DNA from: Phycisphaerales bacterium
GTDB taxonomy: Bacteria > Planctomycetota > Phycisphaerae > Phycisphaerales > SM1A02
Assembly (NCBI GenBank): GCA_022446945.1
Contig: JAKVBW010000005.1
Location: 1 to 33,334 of the forward strand
Direction of reading: 5' to 3'
DNA: 33,334 nt
Below are positions 25,070 through 32,665 of the stretch, piece by piece (positions within the stretch are counted from its first letter, which is position 1; each line of letters begins with the position of its first letter). The notes below the pieces were generated by a model. The model did no database searches. It had not been told where the DNA came from and saw nothing but the letters and a program-made list of their open reading frames with translations. Both the position numbers and the translations under genes were made by a program.

Positions 25070-25624
25070 TCATGGCCCCGTCCATGGTGTATCTGCCACG
25101 CCCGCCAACCGATTGGCTGCTCTGGCCATGGCGAACAGAAGATCGCTGCACCGATTGATCCACTGGATCGCTTCGGCGGAGACAGCCTCTGGATGATCCG
25201 ACCCAAGGCTGACCATTGCTCGCTCGCATCGCCTGGCCTCGACACGCGCCAAATGCAAGCGTGATGCCAACTCGGATCCGCCGGGCAGCACGAATGAATC
25301 GAGTGGGGTATTGGCTTCTTCAACGGCGTCAATGGCTTGCTCAAGTTTGACGACATCACTGGCTTCAATGCGATGAATGTGGCGTTCCTGTTTCGCCCCC
25401 GGCGGTGTTGCCAAATCCGCGCCAAGTACAAAACAGGTCTTTTGTAATTCTCCGAGAATGCCGCTCAACATTGCATCTTCACAAGCCACAGCTGCACTGC
25501 CAATCGCAGCGTTGAGTGCATCGGATTCTCCGTAAGCGGTCACTCTCGGATCATCCTTTGGAACACGCTGGCCGCTGAAGAGCGATGTCGTTCCATCATC
25601 CCCTGTCCGGGTATACAACTTCAT
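25070..25624 (-). CDS. Cob(I)alamin adenosyltransferase, PduO/MMAB type
   Basis: Transfers the adenosyl group of ATP to cob(I)alamin to make coenzyme B12. The ATG at 25624 gives MKLYTRTGDDGTTSLFSGQRVPKDD, the conserved ATP-binding N-terminus of the PduO family; the track's TTG start 13 codons upstream is unlikely. YGESDALNAAIGSA corresponds to the usual YGxxDELNAxIG, and LPGGSELASRLHLARVEARRCER and AIQWINRCSDLLFAMARAANR carry the Arg and Asp residues that line the active site. The length of 184 aa is standard. No cobalamin riboswitch was recognised upstream, but an inverted repeat lies directly 5' of the start. Confidence 0.93.
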   Translation of the reverse strand: MKLYTRTGDDGTTSLFSGQRVPKDDPRVTAYGESDALNAAIGSAAVACEDAMLSGILGELQKTCFVLGADLATPPGAKQERHIHRIEASDVVKLEQAIDAVEEANTPLDSFVLPGGSELASRLHLARVEARRCERAMVSLGSDHPEAVSAEAIQWINRCSDLLFAMARAANRLAGVADTPWTGP

Positions 25625-25744
25625 CTGCCTGAGGATACATGTGAGGCAGTCAGTGCGTGACAATGGGCGTCAAGAGAGCCGAGCCTCCTCTTTAGGATCT
25701 CATTCGCACGAAACATTGCGATCGGCATGTTAGGGTGACCCCTG
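25625..25744. promoter_or_regulatory. Divergent promoter region, pduO-like / ECF sigma gene
   Basis: This 120-bp spacer must serve both genes. Next to the adenosyltransferase start, CTGCCT and AGGCAG form an inverted repeat around 13 bases (25625-25649), which would fold in the mRNA leader. No clear -35/-10 pair was identified on either strand. Confidence 0.35.
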
Positions 25745-26443
25745 ATGGACGAATCTCAGAAAGACCACTTTCCGCCCACCCTGCATACCTGGATCGGCGA
25801 AAAAATAGGGCTGGGAGTTGAGGGTCGCGATGACATCAATCAGTACATCATGGAGGCATATGAGCCTCCTCTACGCATCTATCTCCGGAGCACAAGTTGG
25901 GGCAACTGGCAGGATCTCGATGAGATCATCAACGGCTTTCTCGCCGACCGTCTTGACCGCGAAGATTTTTTTGCCAAATGGCAGGCGAGCGGCAAGCGGC
26001 TGCGGCACTGGCTGATCAACGCGCTGCATTTCTACCTTAAGGAAGAGTGGCGTCGTGAACGACGGCACGATGCCGCTCGTCTGGGAGATGGCGGCGAAGA
26101 GGATCCTGGAGCAATCGTGCAGGACCCTGTCAATCTGGAACAGGAAATCAACTGTGTCTGGGCCAAGTCCGTCATCGCAGCGGCTTGCAAAGATGCCGAA
26201 GCGTCATGCCAAGCTGATGGCCTTGATTCACATTGGGCACTGTTCATCCGACATTACCTCGATGGGAGGAGCTATCGCGATTGCGCGGTTGAATTCAATG
26301 TCGATCCGAAGCGATGTGCGGTCATGGCGAGAACGGCCACTCAGCGATTCAGACAGGCATTGCATCAGCGTCTGCAGGACGATGGCGTCCCAGCTGAAGA
26401 TCTGGATCACGAAATCATGTTGTTGCAGGAGTCATTGGGATGA
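25745..26443 (+). CDS. ECF-type RNA polymerase sigma factor (planctomycete type)
   Basis: 232 residues with the layout of sigma-70-family ECF factors seen in planctomycetes. The N-terminal region YIMEAYEPPLRIYLRSTSWGNWQDLDEIINGFLADRL resembles region 2 of the group whose members read ..YWxPLYxYxRRxG..DAxDLxQxFFxxLL.., followed by ASGKRLRHWLINALHFYLKEEWRRERR. The C-terminal part (about 170-220, FIRHYLDGRSYRDCAVEFNVDPKRCAVMARTATQRF) fits region 4 with a helix-turn-helix. The WGNWQDLDE core is divergent, so promoter recognition may be unusual. The stop overlaps the next gene by ATGA, the place where an anti-sigma or cofactor would be expected. Confidence 0.75.
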   Translation: MDESQKDHFPPTLHTWIGEKIGLGVEGRDDINQYIMEAYEPPLRIYLRSTSWGNWQDLDEIINGFLADRLDREDFFAKWQASGKRLRHWLINALHFYLKEEWRRERRHDAARLGDGGEEDPGAIVQDPVNLEQEINCVWAKSVIAAACKDAEASCQADGLDSHWALFIRHYLDGRSYRDCAVEFNVDPKRCAVMARTATQRFRQALHQRLQDDGVPAEDLDHEIMLLQESLG

Positions 26444-26910
26444 TGGATACCCACCCAACATTCGGCGCAAGCGATGGGAATGATGACGCTCTGCGATCTC
26501 TGCTCGGGCTTGGTCACATCACGGACTACAGTCCAGTTGCCGAACTTCGCCGCCGGCTGTCAGCAGCCGATGGCTTGTCGTGGTTCGATCGCATCTTGCT
26601 GGAAGATTGCCAGGGTCACTCTGTCGATCCTCAAGCCCTGCTTCTGTCCGACGATGTTGAATTGGACATCCTCGACAAGCATTACCGCCACGCGAAGCAG
26701 TTCTATTTCTCTGGCAACGCTGAAGATGGCAAGATGCGAGGTCTCGCCTGGTACCTCATGACGATGGCCGCCGCGGCGGCACACCACGACGCCAAACTCT
26801 CAAGTCAACCGACTGCCGTTCTTGTTGACGCCCTTCTTGAACTTGCGCCTGATCTGCCCGAACCCTGGGGCACACTTGCAGCGGAAGGGGCATTGGCTTT
26901 GGATGCATGA
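26440..26910 (+). CDS. Unknown protein overlapping the sigma factor gene
   Basis: 156 residues, acidic and mostly helical, with no signal peptide or membrane segment. Recognisable stretches are SPVAELRRRLSAADGLSWFDRILLEDCQG, a mid-part DILDKHYRHAKQFYF, and an Ala-rich helix WYLMTMAAAAAHHDAK. No family is recognised, and there is no zinc-binding HxxxCxxC motif of ZAS anti-sigma factors. The ATGA overlap with the sigma gene implies co-translation, so a role in controlling that sigma factor is a reasonable guess, not a finding from the sequence. Met2 is an alternative start. Structured DNA follows the stop. Confidence 0.65.
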   Translation: MMDTHPTFGASDGNDDALRSLLGLGHITDYSPVAELRRRLSAADGLSWFDRILLEDCQGHSVDPQALLLSDDVELDILDKHYRHAKQFYFSGNAEDGKMRGLAWYLMTMAAAAAHHDAKLSSQPTAVLVDALLELAPDLPEPWGTLAAEGALALDA

Positions 26911-26914
26911 AGCC

Positions 26915-26957
26915 TGGCACCCCGATGTGCCAAGGAGCGGGGCACATCGGAATGCCA
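26915..26957. terminator. Strong hairpin in convergent intergenic region (possible bidirectional terminator)
   Basis: TGGCA-cc-CCGATGTGCC pairs with GGCACATCGG-aa-TGCCA around a 9-nt loop, giving 15 bp of stem with one 2x2 internal loop. It begins 4 bp past the stop of the unknown gene. No T-run follows on either strand, so termination would be non-canonical. Confidence 0.5.
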
Positions 26958-26973
26958 GTCTCGTGCAGATCCG

Positions 26974-27002
26974 GTTGGCGTCCTTGTGCAGAAGGCACCA
27001 AC
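26974..27002. other. Second, imperfect hairpin
   Basis: GTTGG-cgt-CCTT and AAGG-ca-CCAAC pair around a GTGCAG loop. It lies between two other inverted repeats in the same 200-bp convergent spacer. Confidence 0.35.
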
Positions 27003-27012
27003 AATGTGTGCC

Positions 27013-27030
27013 GGGGCAGCCCAACGCCCC
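27013..27030. other. Third hairpin (GGGGC/GCCCC)
   Basis: GGGGC-AGCCCAAC-GCCCC, a 5-bp GC stem with an 8-nt loop, about 80 bp past the stop of atpG on its strand. No U-tract. Confidence 0.35.
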
Positions 27031-27107
27031 AACCAATCACAGAAAGACGCAGAGCGATCTGTGATGCGCGGGAATCTGAAAAAAGTTGATGACCCGAGTT
27101 CGCTGGA

Positions 27108-27986
27108 TCAGCCTTCTAGGGCCGCAACGCCTGAAACAATCTCCGTCAGTTCAGTCGTAATCTGGCCTTGACGGGCTCGGTTGTAGGTCCGGCTGAGTGT
27201 GCGGCCGAACTCCTTGGCGTTGTCTGTTGCTGCCTTCATCGCAATCATCCGCATGACATGTTCGCTGACCGCTGCCTCCATAAACAACTGGTAGAGCAGT
27301 GTCTTCACAGTTGTTGGCAACAGAGTGTCAAGCAACTCAGCAGCATCAGGGGTGAAATCATAAACGTCACGTCGACCGCGGACGGATTCCTCATCTTCAG
27401 ACTCGGGCTGCGAAAGTGGAAGCAACTGGGTGACTTCCGGCTTCTGCCTCGAGACGCTGTGATAGCGCATTGAAACAATCTGAACCGAGTCGAATTCACC
27501 TTCCATGTAGCGATCCAGATACGACTGGGCGATGGATTCGACATCCTCGTACTTCGGCGCATCGCCAATGGACCACATACGAGACACTTCAATCCCTTGG
27601 AACTTGAAGAATGCCGCAGCTTTCTTGCCCGCTGCTTCAATGACTGCATCTCCAGAATCGATCAGTTCATTACGGCACTTACTGGCGCTCCGCAGCACAC
27701 TGGCGTTATACGCGCCGCACAAACCGCGATCTGAGCAAATCACCAGAATCAGATCCTTGCCTTGCTTGTCACCTGGGCCGGAGATCAGCTTGGATTCATA
27801 ATCTGTGGCATTGGATGCCGCCTGACGCACCATCTCATTGATCATGCGGGCATATGGGCGCGATTGCTCCGCACGCTGGCCAGCCGCCGTGAACTTGGCG
27901 GTCGCAATCATCTGCATCGTCTTGGTGATCCTGCCGATGGTCTTGACAGCACCGATCCGGTTCTTGATTTCGCGAAGTCGTGCCAT
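27108..27986 (-). CDS. atpG: F-type ATP synthase gamma subunit
   Basis: The central rotating shaft of F1, linking proton flow to ATP synthesis at the inner membrane. MARLREIKNRIGAVKTIGRITKTMQMIATAKF is the hallmark N-terminal helix; the ATG at 27986 is preferred to the GTG two codons upstream. CSDRGLCGAYN is the conserved mid-domain motif, and the C-terminal helix MRMIAMKAATDNAKEFGRTLSRTYNRARQGQITTELTEIVSGVAAL is intact. The length of 292 aa is normal. No other atp gene is present in the window: upstream is a metallo-beta-lactamase-fold gene, downstream a convergent spacer. In most bacteria atpG sits between atpA and atpD. Confidence 0.95.
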   Translation of the reverse strand: MARLREIKNRIGAVKTIGRITKTMQMIATAKFTAAGQRAEQSRPYARMINEMVRQAASNATDYESKLISGPGDKQGKDLILVICSDRGLCGAYNASVLRSASKCRNELIDSGDAVIEAAGKKAAAFFKFQGIEVSRMWSIGDAPKYEDVESIAQSYLDRYMEGEFDSVQIVSMRYHSVSRQKPEVTQLLPLSQPESEDEESVRGRRDVYDFTPDAAELLDTLLPTTVKTLLYQLFMEAAVSEHVMRMIAMKAATDNAKEFGRTLSRTYNRARQGQITTELTEIVSGVAALEG

Positions 27987-28050
27987 GAGCACCGCAGGAT
28001 AGCAGGCAGAGAGTCTATGGGCGACTCGTGGCAGACCTACTTCGACGCTC

Positions 28051-28887
28051 TCAGGGGCTCGTCGAGCCCTCGATGGTTAGGCCATCCCATGCAAGTGCCA
28101 TCCCGTCCGGCAAGGTGGCGTCTACCTCTGCATGCCGTATCTGGTGGGCCATGTGAATGAACCAGGTCCGGCTGGCTCCGATCGCCCTCGCCTCCCGTAC
28201 CGCATCGCCAATGTTCAAATGGGTCTTATGTGGCTTCTCTCGAAGCATGTCCAGAAAGAGCGTCTCCAGATCGGCCAGCCTGGCCTTCGTGGCATCGGGA
28301 ATCTCCGAGACATCTGTACACCAGGCCAGGGGCAATGGTGAATCCGATTCGCCCTCTGCCTCGATCCGGTAACCCAGTATGGGAAGGTTGCCATGGTTCA
28401 TCCGCAATGACTCAATACGCAGTCCATGAAGATCAACCACGGTTCCTGGATCCACAGAATGTGTTTGGAGTTCTGCAATGAATGAATCGTTGACGTTGTG
28501 CTCTCGAGCAAAGATGTGTCGGTAGACCCGTTCCAGATGCTCAAGGGTGTGAGGTTCTGCCCATATATCAATCGGTGTGCGTTGCACGACGTTGAATCGG
28601 CGAACTTCATCTAATCCGAATGTGTGATCCACATGATTGTGGGTGAAAAAGATCCCATCACAGCGACGGATACCGGCACGAAGAACCTGTTGCCTGAGAT
28701 CCGGCGAAGCATCGATCAAGATTGTCCGATCCTTCCCTTCGGGATCGATCCAACTTACAGCAGCACTTGTTCTGAGCCGCATGTCGCGAGGATCGTCGGA
28801 TGTGCATGTCGCGCACTCGCAGCCAATGGCTGGAATCCCTGCACTCGTCCCGGAACCCAGTACGGTGCAACGAACGTTTGTGATCAC
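28051..28887 (-). CDS. Metallo-beta-lactamase-fold hydrolase, PhnP-like
   Basis: 278 residues. TVLGSGTSAGIPAIGCECATC is typical of the PhnP/RNase Z-like group, and its three Cys may hold an extra zinc as in PhnP. The metal motif FFTHNHVDHTFGLDEVRRF (HxHxDH) follows, then MNHGN, AWCTDVSE and WFIHMAHQI. Such proteins act as phosphoribosyl-cyclic-phosphate or other phosphodiesterases. The start is a GTG at 28887 overlapping the thiE stop as GTGA, with the protein fold beginning at once (VITNVRCTVLGSG). It lies between thiE and atpG in one leftward unit. No phn genes are nearby, so the substrate remains open. Confidence 0.87.
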   Translation of the reverse strand: MITNVRCTVLGSGTSAGIPAIGCECATCTSDDPRDMRLRTSAAVSWIDPEGKDRTILIDASPDLRQQVLRAGIRRCDGIFFTHNHVDHTFGLDEVRRFNVVQRTPIDIWAEPHTLEHLERVYRHIFAREHNVNDSFIAELQTHSVDPGTVVDLHGLRIESLRMNHGNLPILGYRIEAEGESDSPLPLAWCTDVSEIPDATKARLADLETLFLDMLREKPHKTHLNIGDAVREARAIGASRTWFIHMAHQIRHAEVDATLPDGMALAWDGLTIEGSTSP

Positions 28888-29921
28888 ACCTGCACCGTCT
28901 CGAACGCCTCAATGCACTCACGAACAGTGGACGCTGGGTCCACAGATGTGCAAATGGCGTTACCAACTGCAATGCCGCGTCCTCCTGCCGCTGCAATCTC
29001 TGCGGCATTGTTGCTATCAATGCCGCCAATCGCCAAGTGGGGGATTTCGCCGAGAAGCGGAAGTGTCTCGCTGAGCAATGAGACGCCTCCGGGTATGCGT
29101 GAAGGCTTGGTCATCGTCGGAAATACGGATCCGATCCCGACGTAATCGGCGCCTGCATCCACTGCTTTGATGGCCTCCGCAACGCCGTGTGTGCTCTGTC
29201 CGATGAAGAATCCGTGACCGGATTGGTGTCGCGCTTCGGCGATCGGAAGATCGTCCTGACCAAGGTGTACACCATCAGCGCCCGAAGCGATCGCGATATC
29301 CAGACGATCGTTGATGATCACAGGGATGTTGTGTGGACGACAAAGACTGACGACTTCCTTGGCCCGTTGCAGCAACTGTGCTGCATCCATCTGCTTCTCG
29401 CGAAGTTGAACACATTCGACACCGCCTTGAATTGCAGCCCGAAGCACGTCCTCCCAAGGCAGGCGGCAGGCTGACTCCGTCAACAGGAGACACAATCGCC
29501 ACTGGGGGGCGCCTGCGGAGAGTCGCCGTTCAACCGCAGCGCCCCATTCATAGAGCTGGTATCGCGATGCCTCAAGTTTTGCAGCGACTGAAGAAGACTC
29601 GAGTTTGGCGAACTCCTCCAAACTCCTCAGCGCTTCCGCGGCCCGGCTCGTCGCTGCAGCCGCGATGTTCGCAAGACCGCTTCGAAGCCCTTCGCTGCTT
29701 GTCGTGAGATCAGCGCCCACATCACCGCCAACATCACGGGATCGAATCATGTCATCTCTTGACCAGTGGGTAGCTGCAAGATCTCGCACCTCATGCCGCA
29801 GAGTCTTCAGAGAGTCACTGGTCTCCGCATCGTCATGAACAAATCGGGCGATATCCTCGAGTGTCCGCATGCCCTCGCACGCTCGATTCAGGACTGCGTC
29901 GATAAGGCGGCTTTGAGACAT
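28884..29921 (-). CDS. thiE: Thiamine phosphate synthase with N-terminal ThiD2-like domain
   Basis: A fusion of 345 residues. The N-terminal part, residues 1-135, reads LIDAVLNRACEGMRTLEDIARF with LRHEVRDL, matching the ThiD2-type domain proposed to phosphorylate HMP-phosphate. The C-terminal 200 residues are ThiE, which joins HMP-PP and thiazole phosphate. Its motifs are CVQLREKQMDA, IINDRLDIAIASGADGVHLGQDDLP, GQSTHGVAEAIKAVDAGADYVGIGSVFPT and AIGGIDSNNAAEIAAAGGRGIAV. The enzyme should therefore supply its own pyrophosphorylated substrate (inference from the domain family). A GGGGG element sits before the ATG, inside a hairpin. It overlaps the next gene by GTGA. No TPP riboswitch was recognised. 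Confidence 0.9.
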   Translation of the reverse strand: MSQSRLIDAVLNRACEGMRTLEDIARFVHDDAETSDSLKTLRHEVRDLAATHWSRDDMIRSRDVGGDVGADLTTSSEGLRSGLANIAAAATSRAAEALRSLEEFAKLESSSVAAKLEASRYQLYEWGAAVERRLSAGAPQWRLCLLLTESACRLPWEDVLRAAIQGGVECVQLREKQMDAAQLLQRAKEVVSLCRPHNIPVIINDRLDIAIASGADGVHLGQDDLPIAEARHQSGHGFFIGQSTHGVAEAIKAVDAGADYVGIGSVFPTMTKPSRIPGGVSLLSETLPLLGEIPHLAIGGIDSNNAAEIAAAGGRGIAVGNAICTSVDPASTVRECIEAFETVQV

Positions 29922-29926
29922 CGGAC

Positions 29927-29946
29927 CCCCATTGTAGAGAATGGGG
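29927..29946 (-). promoter_or_regulatory. Hairpin covering the likely ribosome binding site of thiE
   Basis: CCCCATT and AATGGGG pair perfectly (7 bp) around a 6-nt loop. In the thiE mRNA the G-run of the 3' arm is the only Shine-Dalgarno-like element, about 6 nt before the ATG, so folding would hide it. Confidence 0.4.
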
Positions 29947-30007
29947 TGTCGAATCTCCTGAGCAATGACTTCTGTTCTTCTTTGTTGCAGGCGCCCGGAC
30001 CTGACCG

Positions 30008-31501
30008 ATGCGAAGAACCATGTACCGAACGATTCGAACAGGCTCTTCTCGGCGCGCCGTCACAGTGGCTGCCATCACATCAACCGCCAAGCGACTACCA
30101 GCCTCACTGAAAGCGGCCAATGACGCCTGTGAGGGTGGATTGGAAGTGGCACGCACCCGGCCTGATTTTGCTGGCAACCTAGGGGAGATCTCGATCGGCA
30201 ACGATCAGGCGATCCTCATCGGGTTGGGTGACGCAACGCCCACTCGCACCGCGCTCCGAACTGCAGGGGGCAGGCTCGTCGTTGCATTGCACGCGATGGG
30301 GGCATCGGCGGCCCGCATCGACGTGGCGCCCCACCTCACGGGACCGTTGAAAAACAAGCCTGCCGTCGCACAAGCGATTGCAGAAGGGATGGTGCTCGCC
30401 AATTGGCGTCAGGAATCCTGGCGAGGGACGGCCTCAAAGGGAGATCCGGCAACTGGGACGCTGATTCTCACAAGCCCTCATGGCGGCTCTCGAGGGGGCC
30501 TTCGTCGTGGTTGCATCCTGGCGGATGCTGCCAATGAAGCGCGACGATTGGGGTCCACTCCGCCCAACATCGCCCACCCCGGTTGGATTGCACGTCAGGC
30601 TCGTGCCATGGCGCGCCGCTTAGGTATGCAGTGCACTGTGATATCAGCCGCCAAAGCGAAAGAATCAGGAATGGGTGGCCTGACCGCAGTGGGCCAAGGC
30701 TCTGAGCATCCACCATGCCTTGTGCATCTGACGTGGAAGCCCAAACGTTCTTCAGGTGGCCCGAAACTGGCGTTCGTGGGAAAGACGATCACATACGACA
30801 CCGGTGGATATTCCCTGAAGATCTCCAATGGGATGAAGGGGATGAAGTACGACATGTGTGGTGGCGCCGCTGTCATGGGGGCGATGCAGGCCATCGCATC
30901 ATTGAAACTGCCGATTGAGGTCCATGCCGTGCTTCCGTGCGCGGAGAACATGGTTTCAGAACGCGCTTATCGTCCAGATGACATCATCAAGATGTTCAAC
31001 GGCGTCACTGTCGAAGTCACCAACACCGATGCCGAAGGACGTCTTGTGCTCGCAGATGCGCTGGCATGGACATGTAGAAAGATCAAGCCCACTCACATCA
31101 TCGATATCGCAACCCTGACGGGTGGTGTCGTCGTTGCGCTCGGACAATGGTGCGCAGGAATGTGGAGCAGAGATGCCTCCCTTCGCAAGACCCTCCAGAA
31201 CGTCGGCGATGATGCTGGGGAACAGGTCTGGCGGATGCCTCTGTGGAAAGAGCACCGCGACTTCATGCGCGCCAATCATGCTGATATTTGGAACTCGGGA
31301 CCGAAACGCGATGGCCATCCCATTCAAGGCGCAGCGTTCCTTTCCTACTTTGTTGAACCAGAGATTCCGTGGGCACACATCGATATCGCAGGGCCCGCCA
31401 CAACAGAAAGTTCCACGGATTTGTACGCCGCGGGCCCAACGGGATTTGGCGCGCGACTGCTCGCCGAAACAGCTGCCACCTTGGCGGTTGATCCTGATTA
31501 A
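30008..31501 (+). CDS. Leucyl aminopeptidase family protein (M17)
   Basis: A cytoplasmic hexameric metallo-aminopeptidase of 497 residues. The two-metal site is present: Lys259 and Asp264 in FVGKTITYDTGGYSLK, Asp282 in MKYDMCGG, and Asp341 and Glu343 in NTDAEGRLVLADAL, with the catalytic Arg345 in the same motif. The first motif departs from the usual GKGITFDSGG, with Thr, Tyr and Tyr substitutions, marking a divergent subgroup. The N-terminal 170 residues are the macro-domain-like part (GEISIGNDQAILIGLG). The start lacks a clear ribosome binding site; Met5 is an alternative. The gene is divergent from thiE across 86 bp. Confidence 0.92.
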   Translation: MRRTMYRTIRTGSSRRAVTVAAITSTAKRLPASLKAANDACEGGLEVARTRPDFAGNLGEISIGNDQAILIGLGDATPTRTALRTAGGRLVVALHAMGASAARIDVAPHLTGPLKNKPAVAQAIAEGMVLANWRQESWRGTASKGDPATGTLILTSPHGGSRGGLRRGCILADAANEARRLGSTPPNIAHPGWIARQARAMARRLGMQCTVISAAKAKESGMGGLTAVGQGSEHPPCLVHLTWKPKRSSGGPKLAFVGKTITYDTGGYSLKISNGMKGMKYDMCGGAAVMGAMQAIASLKLPIEVHAVLPCAENMVSERAYRPDDIIKMFNGVTVEVTNTDAEGRLVLADALAWTCRKIKPTHIIDIATLTGGVVVALGQWCAGMWSRDASLRKTLQNVGDDAGEQVWRMPLWKEHRDFMRANHADIWNSGPKRDGHPIQGAAFLSYFVEPEIPWAHIDIAGPATTESSTDLYAAGPTGFGARLLAETAATLAVDPD

Positions 31502-31525
31502 AACACACGATGACTCAAATCGCGA

Positions 31526-31975
31526 TCAGGCTGGAGCGAGAAGCGATTCAATCCGCGGGGGAATGACTTCTTGTAGATGCGCTGCAAGCGTGAGATAGGC
31601 TTCTAGTCCCATGCCAATCGGATCGGGGACGGACTCTCCATCTGCCTCAAGAAGATGAATCTTGGTCAGACTGTCGTCATCACCCTCCACCATTTGTTCA
31701 GAAGTGGCCAGATGAGCCTCAGTCATACAGAGGATCAGATCCGCTTTCTTGATCATTTCGGGTGTCAGAGCCTTCGATCGACCTTCAAGTGTGATGCCGA
31801 TGGAATCTAGGGCCTCAACCGCCTCACGGCTCGGATGCGCTCCGTCAAAGGCCGCTACACCGGCTGAACCGAAGAATAGATCCTCATCGTGGCCCTCGAA
31901 TTGAGCCCGCGCGATCGCCTCAGCCATGGGGCTGCGACAGGTATTACCCGTACAGACAAAGAGAACGGTTCGCAC
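31526..31975 (-). CDS. Low-molecular-weight phosphatase, likely protein-arginine phosphatase (YwlE-like)
   Basis: 149 residues, the usual family size. The start is a GTG at 31975 (MRTVLFVCTGNTCRSPMAEA), since the P-loop should lie at the N-terminus; the longer ORF runs into the divergent gene. Cys8 is the nucleophile and Arg14 binds phosphate. The P-loop has Thr12 (CTGNTCR) where tyrosine phosphatases have Ile (CLGNICR). In YwlE this Thr selects phosphoarginine. The general acid is about Asp118 in VPDPIGM. A GGAGG lies too close to the GTG to be a normal ribosome binding site. A tyrosine phosphatase remains possible, and no arginine kinase (McsB) is in the window. Confidence 0.82.
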   Translation of the reverse strand: MRTVLFVCTGNTCRSPMAEAIARAQFEGHDEDLFFGSAGVAAFDGAHPSREAVEALDSIGITLEGRSKALTPEMIKKADLILCMTEAHLATSEQMVEGDDDSLTKIHLLEADGESVPDPIGMGLEAYLTLAAHLQEVIPPRIESLLAPA

Positions 31976-32071
31976 GCCTCCATCATAGGGATTTGCCCGC
32001 TTCTGCCTTGAGAACTTGCACCGCGGGACGAATTCGGATTGAATGCCATACTTCAAACAGGAGGAACACTG

Positions 32072-32644
32072 GTGGAGTTCATTTCCGCTGAAGAAGCGGC
32101 TGCCGTGATCAAAGACCACGGCATCGAATCGGATACGCCCGATGAGGATCACATCTATCTACGCATGCGTGATGGAGACACCGTCACGCATCACCATGTC
32201 GCAATCGCCGGGGCGACAAGCGAGCCGCGAGAAAGTGCGACGGTCTATGAGATTGAGAGTGACAAACTCAGCGATACGATTGACCATTTGATGCACATTC
32301 TTCATCACTCGCAATTGCTGCTCATCCCGGTGGGGAAGTGGCGCAGTGTCTTCGACGTCGTTGCATTCAGTCTTGCAACCAATGAAGAATGGCAACGAAT
32401 CGATGCCGCAGCCACGGTTGAACTCAATTCACGAGATCCTCTTCTTGCGGACGCAGGCGACTTGCATCTTTTGTGTGATCTCATCAAGGCATTGCTGCAG
32501 GACTCGGAGAAACCGGATCAGGGTTTGATGATGATCTCGGTTGGCCAATCTGTCGTGGTGGAAGTTGTTCCCACTGGTGGCGTTCGACTTAGTTTCGGCA
32601 ATCGCGCCATCGCTGATGAAGTTGCGGAGGCCTACGCTGCCTGA
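32072..32644 (+). CDS. Unknown conserved-looking protein (190 aa)
   Basis: The start is set at a GTG with a perfect AGGAGG seven bases upstream (32059-32064), in preference to the track's TTG at 32039. The protein reads VEFISAEEAAAVIKDHGIES, is acidic, and has no signal peptide or membrane helix. It has beta-like segments (HIYLRMRDGDTVTHHHVAIAG, SATVYEIESDKL) and a later hydrophobic helix (LHLLCDLIKALLQD). A His-rich HHSQLLLIP stretch follows LMHIL. I do not recognise the family. The next gene starts 21 bp downstream, so the two probably form a unit. It is divergent from the phosphatase across 96 bp. Confidence 0.75.
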   Translation: MEFISAEEAAAVIKDHGIESDTPDEDHIYLRMRDGDTVTHHHVAIAGATSEPRESATVYEIESDKLSDTIDHLMHILHHSQLLLIPVGKWRSVFDVVAFSLATNEEWQRIDAAATVELNSRDPLLADAGDLHLLCDLIKALLQDSEKPDQGLMMISVGQSVVVEVVPTGGVRLSFGNRAIADEVAEAYAA

Positions 32645-32665
32645 CGGTAGCGCACTCCCATCATC

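Noticed and set aside
26756-27064. Several ORFs of 75-94 aa in the convergent spacer
   Set aside because: They lie over the hairpins or antisense to the sigma partner, have low-complexity composition and agree with no family.
29940-29975. GGGGTG..CCTGAG string on the plus strand resembling the start of a TPP riboswitch near thiE
   Set aside because: It is on the strand leading to the aminopeptidase, not thiE, and the second conserved half of the TPP element is absent.
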